A DNA stretch of 64,000 nucleotides, taken from NCBI RefSeq assembly GCF_030867095.1, contig NC_081824.1:176398933-176462932 (forward strand). The letters run 5' to 3'. Shown here piece by piece: positions 1-11,570 of the stretch; the stretch's first letter is position 1, and each line of letters opens with the position of its first letter. The position numbers were made by a program, and so were the translations under genes. The stretch comes from Alligator mississippiensis (lineage: Eukaryota; Chordata; Crocodylia; Alligatoridae). Under the pieces are notes generated by a model. The model was not told the origin of the DNA. It ran no database searches and saw nothing but the letters and a program-made list of their open reading frames with translations.

Positions 1-388
1 CCTCGACCCCCCCCCACTTCCCTGGCTCCCCCCACGGCTGCTCCGCCTGCCAGGGCTCCGGCCCTTTAAGGAAAAAAAAAGAGAAAAGCCCCAGGACTGG
101 GCTCCTGGTGCAACCTTGGGGATTCGGGGGATCATGCAGAGCCCCCCAAGTGGTGCGGGGCAGCGGAGATTGCCCCCCGCCAGCAGCAGCAGTAAGGCCC
201 AGGGTCCCCCTGCTGAGCCAGGGCTTTTTTTTCCCCAAGAGCTGGGAGCTGGGGCAGAGGATGGGCCTGGCCTGGCAGATTTGGAGATTCGGCTGTTGCC
301 AAATCTCCAAATCAGATTAGGCCGAATCGAATCAGGACAGTGATTCAAATCACCGAATCAAATCACTGTCCCCTGAATCGGCTGAATC
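1..388 (-). mobile_element. hAT-like non-autonomous element, partial (GATTCGG family)
   Basis: The right half carries repeated GATTCGG/CCGAATC words and a CACTGTCC block. Read in reverse complement, it resembles the left end of the element at 11989-12942 (shared order: ATTCAGGG, ACAGTG, GATTTG, CACTGTCC). The left part is GC-rich and runs off the window edge, so only one end is visible. No transposase coding is seen. The terminal bases near 388 are eroded, so the end is approximate. Confidence 0.5.
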
Positions 389-1035
389 CAAAGTGAATAC
401 AACCTGCTTTGCACAGGCCTACCAGCTATTTTGGTCTTGTGAATGTCAAGGGAACATAGCAGGGCTAGAAATAGAAACTTTCTCTCTCAGCAGGGCCAGA
501 GTAGTTCAGGCAAGTGCAATACATGCTTTGTCATTCTGTCTTACCACCTGTTCACAGCATAGATCTTTTTTACTCTTCCCGGGAGCGAGAGGCAATGTGG
601 ACTTGCTGTTCAGAGACTGTCTCTGCTGATGTGCTTGCCTGCAGAGAATTTCCATTGATGGGGATGCTTTTTGTGGGGCAGAGTTGCTGCTGAGGTGGAC
701 ACCCAGCACAAGGGTGGGATGAGCAAAACCTATTTCAATTTGGATGTAAACCATGCACAAGTCACTGAGCTTTAGAACACCCCCCCCCCCATTAAAGGCC
801 TGATTTTCTGTAATGCAGAGGCAGAGCTGATCATTTATGAGAAGTCAAGAGAATAGTGACTGAATACTGACATTTTTCCACAAGTTGTTAGGAACAATAT
901 TAATTTCTGGATTATTTTAGTTTGCATCTTGTAGAATCTCTGTAGCAGGGGGCAGTATATTTGCTGTGTGGATATTGGCTCAGTGTATTTGCTGCATTGA
1001 TTCTCGCTGTGGCAGAGTTGTCATGTTATTAGAGT
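389..1035. other. Non-coding stretch, nothing recognised
   Basis: Unique-looking sequence with only short chance open frames. A run of about 12 C lies near 779-791. No exon, RNA gene or repeat family was recognised. Confidence 0.4.
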
Positions 1036-1222
1036 CAAGAACTGGGTATGAGGATTCTTCGGTTTTACTCCCAGCTCAGTGAGCGACTCACTGTGTCTCA
1101 GTTACTGACTCGCTGTGTGTGGCTGTAGGCACACCACTAAGTGTGCTGTCTTATTGTACCCTATCCATACAATGGGATTATAGTACTCGTATTACAGCAT
1201 CGCACAGGTGCTGTGAAGTTTG
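1036..1222 (+). mobile_element. MIR-like SINE fragment
   Basis: The order of words follows the conserved body of MIR-type SINEs: a 'tcactgtgtctcagtt' segment, then 'ccatacaatgggattata', then 'acagcatcgcacaggtgctg'. It reads on the plus strand and is old and diverged. The tRNA-derived head is not clear. It directly precedes the Penelope-like copy. Confidence 0.55.
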
Positions 1223-1276
1223 TGTGCATATGTGCATGCACGTGTGTGGGGAGGTATTTACCTACTCTTGTGTGTG

Positions 1277-2610
1277 ACCTCTCTTAAGAACTGCACCATC
1301 AAACCCTTGCTATACTTAAGATACATCGATGACATCTTCATCATTTGGACTGAGAACCTGCAATCTCTGATTGGGTTCCACCAGAAATTCAACAGTCACC
1401 ATCCCTCCATCCGACTTTCTTTAGAATACTCCAGCACCAACATGTCCTTTTTAGACACAAGGATCAGTATCCAGAAGGGTAAAATACAGACCACAGTATA
1501 CAAGAAACCCACAGACCAACATACATATCTGCACAGAACCAGCAATCACCTGAAACACACCAAAAAAGCTGTGATATACAGCCAAGCCCTCAGATACCAC
1601 CGCATCTGTACTGAAGAGAGAACCTGGGATCGCCACCTCACCAATCTTAAAAAGGCTTTCACCCAGCAAGGACACTCCTCCAGAGAGGTAGATCGCACGT
1701 TTGAAAGAGCCACCTGGATACCACGTGAAGAACTGCTGCAGTACAGAAGAAAAACCCCCACAAATCGCACACCGCTGGTTATGACATATCACCCCTCCCT
1801 TGAACCTGTACGGAAAATCCTCAAAAAATTGCAACCCATACTAGACAGAGACCCTATTCTTAAAAAGATCTTCCCAGAGCCACCCATCCTAGCCTTCAAA
1901 CAAGCACCAAACCTCGCCAACCTCATCACCAGAAGCAACTTCCTCAAGCCCAGAACACACCAAAAGGATCCAGACTGTGCCAGGACAAGAAATGCAAAAC
2001 CTGCCAACACATCTCCACCGCCCCCACTATTACTACACCCCACAACAGAGCCATCAGCATCCCAGGATCTTCCAGCTGCACCTCCAGAAATTTAATATAC
2101 CTCATCCAATGCACCAAATGCCCTGATGGAAGATATGTAGGAGAGACCAGACAACAACTGGACAACAACTGTGCACCAGAATGAACGCACACCGGAAATC
2201 CATCAAAGACAGAAACACTCAATTACCGGTGGGGGCACATTTCTCACAGGAGGGCCACTCTCTCTCTCCAATCTCTCAGTCCTGATCCTCAAGGGAAACT
2301 TACACAGCACTTCCCAGAGACGAGCCTATGAGCTCCATTTCATCAACCTGCTGGATACTAGAGATCATGGACTAAACATAGACATTGGATTTTTGATACA
2401 TTATAATCTGCCTGGCAACTGACTCCCCAGCCCAGCCCCTGGCTTCTTTACTTTTCATTCCATCCAGGAAGAGCACGCAGCAACTGCTGAAGCTTCCTTA
2501 GCCTGACGAAGGGTTTTTGAACCCGAAAGCTTGCTTAATAAATATTCTCCAACTATTTGGGCTGGTCTAATAAAAGATATCAAATTCACCCAAGGAACCT
2601 TGTCTGCTCG
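1277..2610 (+). mobile_element. Penelope-like retroelement, 5'-truncated broken copy
   Basis: The long open stretch contains YIDDIFIIW at about 1322-1348, the catalytic YxDD box of a reverse transcriptase. FLDTRISIQKGKI and TTVYKKPTDQH follow, as is usual in PLE reverse transcriptases. Near 2087-2165 there is a second domain with LIYL, CTKCPDGRYVGET and nearby Arg residues, the signature of the GIY-YIG endonuclease that marks Penelope-like elements. The 3' tail (about 2487-2600) contains CCTGACGAAGGGTTTTTGAA and TAATAAAAGATATCA, a tail shared with other copies in this window. The front of the reverse transcriptase is missing and the reading frame is not intact, so this is a dead copy. PLEs encode RT and endonuclease but no capsid. 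Confidence 0.85.
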
Positions 2611-3318
2611 TGTGACCTCTCTCTGCACTCAGGTTCCTGTATTTTTTCCAGTAGGCACATGAAAGTAACAAATAAATGCCAAAGCATTAAAAAAAAGATT
2701 TTATTCATGATAGAAGAGATGCATTCACTTTTCTCCAGCTCTCCAATCTTTATGCTAACTATATTTGTAGGCATAGGCCAAAAGATGGAAATCTTCAGCA
2801 CAGGCTAGGGACTGGATACAATGATCAAATATGCTTTTCCTGCCTCCTGTGCTTGCAGGATTTAATTCCCAGTGTGGGATGTACAAGATTTTAAACTGAT
2901 ACTGCCCTGGAGAGGAAGTGAGGCTGCAAGATGGAAATAGTCCAGGTACATTACATTCTTAGCTACAGATTTAAAAGCTGTGCAGCTGGTGCAATTTGTT
3001 GGTTACAGACTTTAGTGGTATAGTAAGTCTCAGTGTCATTATCATTAGTAGAATCTTAGTGATGCTGATGGCAAGGCTGTTTTATATGAAATGCCTCTTG
3101 GCTCCTCCTTTGGCTTATTTTTATGCTTCAGGGTTCAATAAACTAAAGAAAAGAATTACAGTAATGACAACATCTGTGTTGTCCAATGCTCTTAATTATA
3201 GGATCAATTAAAGAGCAACTCTTGCTTCATTCAAAACTGTTCAAAGCATCCCATCCCCAAATTGCATATACTGTGGCATGTAGTGTGTGCATTTACAAGG
3301 CAGAAAAATTACAAGAAA

Positions 3319-3321
<3 letters not shown>
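2611..3321. other. Non-coding stretch, nothing recognised
   Basis: AT-rich DNA between the PLE tail and the (TG)n tract. No coding, RNA or clear repeat signal was recognised. Confidence 0.35.

Positions 3322-3368
<47 letters not shown>
3322..3368. repeat. (TG)n microsatellite
   Basis: An uninterrupted run of about 23 TG units. It produces a meaningless VCVCVC open frame that is not a gene. Confidence 0.95.
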
Positions 3369-3370
<2 letters not shown>

Positions 3371-3715
3371 CCCCAGGGCTATGCCTGCACATCTTTCACA
3401 TTGTTACCAAAGCTTCTTTTGAGGCTTAAATAATAGACTCAGGGCCTTGGCACGCTTAAGAAGTGATTAACCAGTTAATGACATCTTAACGTGTGACCAG
3501 GGAACAAGTTAATGCAATTAATGGTATGATAAAACAGTGAATAAGCTAGAAAGTTATTATACAGAAAAAATGTAACAACTTTGTGGTTGGTTTTTATCAC
3601 TCCATTAATTGAATGTGTGACCAGGTTGTTAGAGAGTTAAATATTAGCAAAGAAAAAGAAGCAAATACTAAGGGGCAAAAGTGGGAAAAACAGATTTTGA
3701 AATAGTATTGTAGGA

Positions 3716-3856
3716 TAATGGGAAAGTAAGGCTGGAAGAGACCTCCAGTGGTCATCTAGTCCAAACCCCTGCTTAGGACAGGGTCATCCCTGACTAAACC
3801 ATCCCATACAAGTGTTTGTCTAAGCTTTTCCTAAAACTGCCCCACTGCAAGGCATA
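3716..3856 (-). mobile_element. CR1-type LINE 3' fragment
   Basis: 'aaggctggaagagacctcca', 'ggtcatctagtcca' and 'cccctgcttaggacagggtca' form the familiar reverse complement of a CR1 3' region. Only about 140 bp remain and no coding is left. Confidence 0.75.
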
Positions 3857-3940
3857 TTGCTCTAAAACACCATGAATAGTCTAATCTGCCTTAGGCAAAG
3901 CAGGGGATGAGGGCATTGTAATTGAATTAATTATATAAAG

Positions 3941-4396
3941 CAGGGCTATCCAGCATCTAAGACCTCAGGGGGCACTCCAGGCAAGCCCAAGTCTGGGACT
4001 TCGCTACTGTGTGGATGTCTTTCCCAGCTGCTCTGTGCATCCATGTGGGCAACCCCCACTGCTGCACTGCCTACCCCTCCACTGCTGTCCCTCATGAGTG
4101 TGATTCCTACTGCAACATGTCCTCATTGACATCTCCCTCCCTACTGCTGCTCGGTAGAGGTGTGATCTTCTCCTGGCCCCTTTGAACAGCCCAGGCTCGT
4201 TCTCTGCTCCCTCTGCTGTGCTGCGCTGCCCTGTCCTGTGCGGCAAGGGCAGGAAGAAGGAGGGGGGGCCCAGGGACTCTAGCCAATGTTGCAGCCAGAG
4301 CAATGGGGGAACAGTAGCCAACTGAGAGCCCAGGAGCTGCAATTTAACCTCTCACAGGCCACCTGCAGCCTGTGGGGTGTCAGTTGGACAGTGCTG
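3941..4396. mobile_element. hAT (Charlie-like) non-autonomous element with target duplication
   Basis: The element begins CAGGGCTATCCAGCATCT and ends GTTGGACAGTGCTG, a typical hAT terminal pair. It is flanked by ATATAAAG (3933-3940) and GTATAAAG (4397-4404), an 8-bp target-site duplication with one mismatch, as expected for hAT. The interior is CT/GC-rich and codes for nothing recognisable; the minus-strand open frame inside it is taken as chance. Confidence 0.75.
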
Positions 4397-4404
4397 GTAT
4401 AAAG

Positions 4405-4890
4405 TACCAATAAAATGAAGAGAGACTGAGGCTGTTCCAGGTGTTAGGAGTAGCAGAGAAGAATCTTGTGGTAACAGTGGGGAAAATTGTGTGGAAGGAC
4501 ACAGGAAGAAGGCTTGAAATGAAATGAAGGGTGGAAGTAATTTTATTTTAATGTGGAAAGTGGCATAGCTCAATATCTCCCACTTTGCTCATGCTCCTTA
4601 GTCCTCAGCTACAGTCACACACTTCTGTTTGTAACCTTATTCTTGTAATTATTCATATACGTGGTAATGGGTCCAAGGTGTAAAGTTCTGATCTCAGGCC
4701 AAAATTCTCAGCTGCTCCAGCTCAGAGTTGTGGGTTAGCTCAGCTCACTATAGTTACCTAAGCAAAAGAGTGTGGCAAACCCCCTTCCATTAGTGAAAGT
4801 GCTGCATGATCTTCTGTGTCTTGAGGGGGAGTTAGGATCTTAGTTTTTCAAAGGTTTTATCTGCAAGATGTACATGGGCACAATCACAAA
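4405..4890. other. Non-coding stretch, nothing recognised
   Basis: No exon-like or repeat-like structure was recognised between the two flanking terminal-inverted-repeat elements. Confidence 0.35.
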
Positions 4891-5371
4891 GGCTAAGTAC
4901 AGACAGTCAAAAAACCTGAGGGCCGAGGTTGAATCAATTCAATCTTTGCAGGTTAATCTAAGCTATATATATATATATATTGAACCAATAAGCAAGTGAA
5001 CAGACATTCACTTTTGATTCTGGAAATGCTGCCACATGCCTGCAGTGACCCAGGCCAGAAACTGCGGGGTTACCTGGCTAAGGCTAGCCTGCCCACCCTG
5101 CAAGGGGGAGCTTGCTGGGAAGGTGCAAAGCATCCTGGGATGCTGGCAGACTGTGAGTTAACTTGAATCTGGAGGGCATCTGGGACAGAAGTTCAATAAA
5201 CTGATTTAACCTAAATCAGTTAAGTCTGATGCTACATCTATCCAGGTTTATCTTAAACCAGTTTCAGCCATTTTGAAAGTGGTTTATGCGCACTGAAGTT
5301 CTGTTGTGTTATGAATTTGAACCGGTTTCTGATCATTTGTACCGTTCTATGTGTAACTTCTGTCCTTAGCC
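4891..5371. mobile_element. Terminal-inverted-repeat element, non-autonomous
   Basis: The left end GGCTAAGTACAGACAGT is mirrored by the right end, whose reverse complement is GGCTAAGGACAGAAGTT. Inside lies a short (TA)n and a block at about 4993-5065 whose reverse complement is repeated with high similarity at about 55137-55207, so the family has at least two copies here. No coding is seen. The superfamily is not certain because the target duplication is unclear. Confidence 0.6.
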
Positions 5372-5477
5372 AAAGACTCAGAATGAAGATAAATTTATCA
5401 ATGTGGAAGGATTAAAGTCTAAGTCAGCTCCAGAAAGACTTTTTTCAAGAGATATTGGAAACTCCCTGACTGGTGAA

Positions 5478-6379
5478 CAGGGATCCAGGTTTTCCATTTG
5501 TTGTGGAAAAATGCAGAAAAACACAGATTTTATCCTTTAAAGGAGAAAAACACAGGCAGGCTGGCAGAGTTCCAGCCTGCAAGGAGATGCTTGGGGCTGG
5601 GAGGGAGTGCGATGCAGGGAGCAGGGGGTGCCATGTGCATGATTGTGCACACACATGCACATGGCAGACAGGCAGTGGTGCAGAGCAGCTCCTGCACCTC
5701 CCTCCAGGTAAGTTGGGAGGGACAAAGGGGGGGGGGCACAGGCTGCATGTGGGGGGACAGGGGATGGATGGTGATGGGGGGCAGTGGGTCAGGAGTGAGG
5801 AGCACCAGCAGGATTGGGAGGGTTGTGCGTTGGGAGTGAGGGGCACTGGCACGGCCAGGGGGCTGTGGTTTCAAAGTGAGGGGCACTGGCAGGGCTGGGG
5901 GTCCGTAGTTTGGAGTAAAGGGGACCAGCATGGCCAGGGGGCTGTGGGTCAGGAGTGAGGGGCAATGGCATTGGCAGAGGCAGGGCAATGATGTATCAGG
6001 GCTGCTCAGCACCACAAAGCAGCAGGGTGCAGGCAGCCATATCCACAGCCTGACCTGGATCCTGGTGAGTGAAGCGGGCAGGGGGAGCTGTGATTTTTCC
6101 AGGATAAAAAACCCAAAATCAAATGCCAAAATATATAGGTATTTAGAATGTATTTTATTACATGATTGAAGCACTATAAGCTTCCAGATTGCTTTAAAAT
6201 TGTAAATATATCAATAAAACATTGTGTTCAACTAATAGCTATATATCTATATATAGATATGTATATAGTAGCATTTTATTTTAATTATAGAAAATTGTGG
6301 AGTTTGGGGTTTTAATCAGAGAATTTGGGGTTTTATCAGAGAATTTGTGATTTTTAAACAGAGAAAACCAGGATCCCTG
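5478..6379. mobile_element. hAT-type element, CAGGGATCC family
   Basis: The ends are CAGGGATCCAGGTTTTCC and GAAAACCAGGATCCCTG, a clear inverted pair. Flanks CTGGTGAA (5470-5477) and CTGATGAG (6380-6387) look like a decayed 8-bp target duplication (6 of 8 match). The interior holds degenerate tandem units of about 50-60 bp around GGGGCACTGGCAGGGCTGGGG and an AT-rich right third. Long open frames on both strands come from this repeat and show no protein family. Relatives are at 7111-7327 and 49535-50060. Confidence 0.7.
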
Positions 6380-7110
6380 CTGATGAGATGACAATTTAGA
6401 TAAGTTAGTCTCCCTGCATCTCAGTCTTTTTCCCTTCCATGACATGCGGGGAGAACAGCTACTTTTTGAAGTACAAATAGCCTGTCAAGGAAATTGTAGC
6501 ATTGAATTTAGGATGACAAAACCCTCTGAATTTCCTGGATGCTACAGAAATACAAGTGTGGTTGTTATTACAGCTTTGTTTTTATAGGATACTGACAACT
6601 TGAGCAGTTTTCTAAGATCCGGGGTGAGTTTTTGAAGGTGAAGGAAGCAATCAGAGCCACTTATGGCCGTTTCATGTTGTCATTTCTAAATGTCAGAGTA
6701 CTTGTCATCTCATACTCTAAGTTGGATGATTTAAGCAGCATCACTTGTAGTTGGTGCTGGGCCAACTCTCTGCCTTGTAAAAGTCTGCAGTGGAAGTGCG
6801 GCATAGAGCACTTAACTCACAGCTATGCGGGTAGCAGCTCTTGGCTGGAAAGCTGACACTGCTAGAACCTCCTTGCAAGATAAGTGAAATGTGATTATAA
6901 GTGCAGCCGCAACTTCATCTTGCATTAAACGTCCCAGAATTTTGGCTCTTTCTACACTGCGCTGAATGCCATCTCATTTTAACCATTTAGCTACTGTCAT
7001 TACAATGTGCTTGCATTTGCCAGCAGCTTTCTGGAGAATCTTCACTGGCAAGAGTATAGCGTTGTTGGCAATAGTTGAGCTGAAACTGGAATGCAAAGGG
7101 ACTAACTGAC
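6380..7110. other. Non-coding stretch, nothing recognised
   Basis: No gene, RNA or clear repeat was recognised apart from the target-duplication bases at its left edge. Confidence 0.35.
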
Positions 7111-7327
7111 CAGGGATCCTGCTTTTCTCTGTTAAAAATAATCCCCAATTTTTGGATTAAAAAAATAACCTAAAATCCACATTTTCTTGTGATTAAACTG
7201 AAACAGCATGATATATATATATTTGTGGCATTTCATTTTAATCATGGGAAAATGTGGATTTTAGGTTACATTTTTTAATCTGAAAATGGGGGATTTTTTT
7301 TTTTATCAGAGAAAACCAGATTCCCTG
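7111..7327. mobile_element. Fold-back MITE of the CAGGGATCC family
   Basis: A 217-bp element with ends CAGGGATCCTGCTTTTCTC and GAGAAAACCAGATTCCCTG. The two halves are near reverse complements over most of their length (for example CCTAAAATCCACATTTTC near the left arm and GAAAATGTGGATTTTAGG in the right arm). The single strand could fold into a long hairpin. It shares its termini with the larger element at 5478-6379. Confidence 0.75.
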
Positions 7328-7581
7328 CTGATCAGAGCAGTGGTTAGTTGTGCTAACCATCTCCACTCCACATCATTTACCCTAGGGAGAACATGCTTGC
7401 TTTGGAAGATTCAGCATGAAATAATTGATATAAGGGCCTTTTCTCCTTAAACATAAAATAAAACTTAGTCATTGGACTAAAAAAAAGAATATTTTTTTTA
7501 TAGCACAAGGTACATGTTTGACAGCATAAAAAACTGGCACAAAAGCATTTTTTTCTAAATATTGAAGCTCTTTATGACAAA

Positions 7582-8222
7582 ATGAACATGGGCCGGCAGT
7601 GTGGGGACGCGGTCAGGAAGGCCAACCATACCTTGTCGTGCATCCACAGATGCATCTCAAGCAGGTCCAAGGAGGTGATCCTCCCCCTCTATGCAGCACT
7701 GGTCAGGCCACAGCTGGAGTACTGCGTCCAGTTCTGGGTGCCGCACTTCAGGAGGACAACTTGGAGAGGGTCCAGAGGAGGGCCACCCGCATGATCAGGG
7801 GTCAGCAGGGAAGGCCCTACGAGGAGAGGCTATGGGACCTGAACCTGTTCAGCCTCCAGAAGAGAAGGCTGAGGGGGGATCTAGTGGCCATTTACAAACT
7901 AGTCAGGGGGGACCAGCAGGCATTGGGAGAGTCCCTGTTCCCCCCAGCACTACCAGAAGTGACTAGAAATAACGGTCACAAGCTGGCGGAGGGTAGATTC
8001 TGGCTAGATATCGGGAGGCGCTACTTCACAGTCAGGGTGGCTAGGATCTGGAACCAACTTCCAAGAGAAGTGGTGCTGGCTCCTACCCTGGGGGTTTTTA
8101 AGAGGAGGCTGAATGAACACCTTGCCGGGGTTTGACCCCAGTACCTTTTCCTGCCATGGCAGGGGGTTGGACTTGATGATCTGCTCAAGTCCCTTCCAAC
8201 CCTACCAACTATGAAACTATTT
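7582..8222 (+). mobile_element. CR1 LINE, 3' end of ORF2 and 3' UTR
   Basis: Translated pieces match the C-terminal part of a CR1 reverse transcriptase: LYAALVRPQLEYCVQFW, then LERVQRRATRMIRG, YEERLWDLNLFSLQKRRLRG and ARIWNQLPREVV. The first piece lies in one frame and the rest in another, so a small indel near 7750-7790 has shifted the frame. The 3' UTR (8136-8222) reads GGCAGGGGGTTGGACTTGAT and ends in CTATGAAACTAT, a CR1-style tail. The copy is heavily 5'-truncated and dead, but relatively young. Confidence 0.92.
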
Positions 8223-8225
8223 ATG

Positions 8226-9783
8226 TACAGATTGTGAGGGAGCCATCATAGTTCCACCTATATATGTATAAACTCTGGTGTATTTTACAGGAGTAAAAAA
8301 ATATAGTACAAAAGCTAATGTAATCTTATAAAACCGTTTGTTGCCAGGAATGCTGGTTTTGTACACAAATGCAAGCAATGGCCAAAAATACCCTGAAAAA
8401 AATGGGGTCACCAAGGTTGTCATTGTTGTCTCTGTACTACACATCATGGCCCCTCAGAGCTCATGCAGTTGTGGGGCTAGAACATTTAGCCTCCATCTCC
8501 AGATTTAGAATCCTGCTACTGATCAAGTTAAAAGAGAAACTCTTCACTGTAAGCAGCATAGGGTTCAGGCCACACACTCAAGCAATTGTGATGCTGTCCA
8601 GTAGGGGTACAAATATGGCCAGCTCACTGCAGCACATTTAGGACAGCTCCCAAAATTCTGCAAAGACTGTAGTGTTTGTCTAGGAGCTCCTTTGCCAGAC
8701 AGCTTCCTCTGCAGCATCTAGATTCTAGAACAATGCTAGGACAGACAGTGGCTTAACAAGTTAGCACAGGCATCCTATCCTCATGCATGGTTCTCAACAA
8801 GAGGGGTTTGGCTGGCCTCACAGGCAGCAGCATACATGCTAAATTGCTTGTGCTTCACTCCAGACCAGTGTACCAGTAGAACATCCTCCAGAGTCTTTAT
8901 CTCCTGGATGTTTTTTGCTAGCAGGAAGTCTTGTACCACCAATTTCCCCACTCCTTGATGTATTATGGATCTTGGATAGGCTTTTCTCCTTGGTAAATAA
9001 CTAAGTAAATGCTTTTGAATAAGCCTGCCTTTCATCAAATATTGATGCAAGGGAAATTTCAACATAAAATCTTAAGGAAGAAAGGAAATAAAATGATCTC
9101 AACAATAATTGAATAGAAGCTGTCCTCACGCAGAGTTGCATTTCACCTTCAAAGTTCTATTTATGTAAGCAAAATGCTTTTATCCCACTGCTTTGTTTCC
9201 AGTTCATTTCTGTCTGCTGTGGGTTTTGCTTGCAGAATCAATAAGCCCCTTGCATAGATATGTATTTTTATGGAGTCACCACAGAGCTGCAATATTCATG
9301 TAAAAAGCTGGTCTCCACGAGTACCTTCCCTGCTGTTTTCTGATGCAGCCTCTCTAGGGCTTTTCTTAGGAGGTGGTGGTGGGGATTTGTTTAGCACAGC
9401 TATTAGCACGAGATACACAAGTCAATACCCTCAATAGGTAACTAGGGAGAAAGCTTTTTTCATCAATTGGAGGTCACAAACCTTTTGATTATCTCTGTTG
9501 CACATCCAAGACTGACAACTCTTGGAATGTAATCTCACCTCTTATTTCATTCCTCCCTTAGACTCAGTTGCTACCGCCTTGGAGATAGCCAAGGAAAGAT
9601 TCTCATTGACTTCAGTGGGTTTTAGAGCAAGTCCTGTGTCTTTCACAGGATCAAATCTTATGAAGGCTGAGTGATTCTGCAAAAGTGAAGGGTTCTCAAC
9701 ATCTCACAAAATCTGGCCTTTCCTTTTCACCACACAGGTGTAAAGCAACTCTTTTTTGTGTGGGCTATCTTTTTACTACTAAC
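8226..9783. other. Non-coding stretch; one unassigned 94-codon frame
   Basis: No known repeat or exon was recognised. A minus-strand open frame at 8781-9065 (94 codons) has ordinary amino-acid composition but matches no family I know. It has no visible splice or promoter context and is most simply explained as chance. Confidence 0.3.
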
Positions 9784-10163
9784 TGGACATGTCTACACAT
9801 GCATTTATTGCACAGTAACTTACTGTGTGATAAGCTACTGTGCAGCAAGCAGTTTTTTAGACTGGCATCTACACATGGAGGTGTTACAGCAAAGTAACAC
9901 TGTGTGTGCACTGACTTGGGAGTAAAGTTACTCCCAAGTCTGTCCACATAAACAGGGTTATACATGCCGTCTATACATGTCTTACTGTGCAGTAAGTACT
10001 CAGGAGTAAATTTGCTACCTGCATCATACAGGCAGCAAATTTACTCCCAAGGCGGCATAAGTCGCTATAGTTACTGTGCAGTATGGGCACAAATGTGTAG
10101 ATGCGTTCCCATACCGCAGTAATTTTCAGTTACTGCGCAGTAATGGTGCACATGTAAATGCAC
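9784..10163. mobile_element. MITE of the TCTACACATGCATTTA family
   Basis: The left end reads GGACATGTCTACACATGCAT. The right end, reverse-complemented, reads GGGTGCATTTACATGTGCAC. Inside, the motif GCACAGTAACT/AGTTACTGCGCAGTAA recurs in both orientations. Close relatives are at 57686-58047 and more distantly at 11571-11980, 14385-14915 and 37565-37862. No coding is seen. Confidence 0.65.
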
Positions 10164-10259
10164 CCACAGCCCTCTATAAAAAAAAAAGTGACCAACTTAA
10201 ATACCATTAAGGTTTTTCTCTTTACTTTTGATGGTAAATGGCACAGAGTCTATTATAAG

Positions 10260-10470
10260 CAGAACTGAAGAAGGATATTTTTATAGTTAAGGCACTGAAT
10301 TGGACTTGAAAGTTTAAAGTCTAGTTCTCAACTCTGCCACAGACTTCTCATGTGACCTGGAACAAGCTGTTTAATCTTCTGTGCTGCAGTCCCCCATCTG
10401 CAACACTGGTGCTTGACGGGCTCAGATACTACCATCAGATGAGAGCCCTGGAACATCCTGCAAATAAAAA
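10260..10470 (+). mobile_element. MIR-like SINE
   Basis: AGTTAAGGCACTGAATTGGA resembles a tRNA-derived head. CAACTCTGCCACAGACTTC, TGTGACCTGGAACAAGC and CCCCCATCTGCAACACTGG follow the standard MIR core and tail order. Old copy. Confidence 0.65.
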
Positions 10471-11570
10471 GATAAAATTTCACACGATGTTTTCTGGACT
10501 TTACTTTGTCCAGATCACATTTGAAACTAAGCTCAACATTAGCTAAAACACTATGACTGATTCTGAGGTACAGACCATAATCCTCTAAAAAAGGACTGAT
10601 AAACTCTGACCTTCTATCTCAGGGATTGCTCTTATGGTCTCAGATTAGCCAATCAACACAAATTTATAGTAGGAATCTATTAAAAAATGCTAATGAGTGA
10701 TGGCTATTGTGTCCAAACTTAGGGGCCCAGGAGTCAGAAAATCCCCAGTTGCCTTAAAAGATGCCTGTTGCAAATGATTTTGGACTAAAGCTGTGGATAC
10801 TCAGATCTAACATGTGGAAAGAAAGTAAAATTCTCATGTTTAGAAGTTAATATTGCCTACCAATATCCTTTATCTTAGTAGGGGCAGGCAAAACAATTAT
10901 ACCCATTTAAAAGTGTTCATCAGGGCAATCACCACATGTCCAACTGATGTCCAGTAAATGTTCTTTATGTCTGAGCTACCCTGTGGTAAGTGGAAGCTAC
11001 AGTAATTTAGCAGCTGTTTCATTCAGGGGTAAATTGCCCCAGTTTAGCTTCTACTTACTGTAGGGTAGCAGAGGCAAAATGGTTACAACAGAACAGGTAA
11101 CACATGTTCATAAGTAAGATGTCCTTCTCTCCAACTTTTAATTCAGTAAAATTGTTGCGGCTGTCCATAGGCTCTGCTGGACAGTCAGCACTCAATCAAG
11201 CCTCCATTTTAGACAAGGATGTTGGGGGAGTGTCTTTCCAGAGTCTTACATGGATATAGGATAAATCCTCTCTTCCTTCACAGAGTAACAGGAGAATAGG
11301 TCTTCTTGTGACCTAGTCTGCTGTAACCACTATATAAATGCAGCTGCTTACTTGCTCTAGCATTTCTAAAATGGCTGGTCAGGTATTACAAAATTACTGT
11401 AATCGGGATTAAGGCTTATGTTCTGGGAGTTGGAAGTGTTGACATTCCACAATAGTTAAAGGAAGTGCATTAGATTAAAAGCTCTCCTTGAAAATGTTTC
11501 TCTTTTTTTTTTCTTTTTATTTCAACCAATTTTATTTTTATTATCTGTACTTAATTTGATTCTTGGCAGG
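10471..11570. other. Non-coding stretch, nothing recognised
   Basis: No exon or known repeat family was recognised. It includes a T-rich tract near 11501-11545. Confidence 0.35.

Noticed and set aside
8781-9065. 94-codon minus-strand frame as a small gene
   Set aside because: No recognised family, promoter, splice or conservation evidence; length is within chance expectation.
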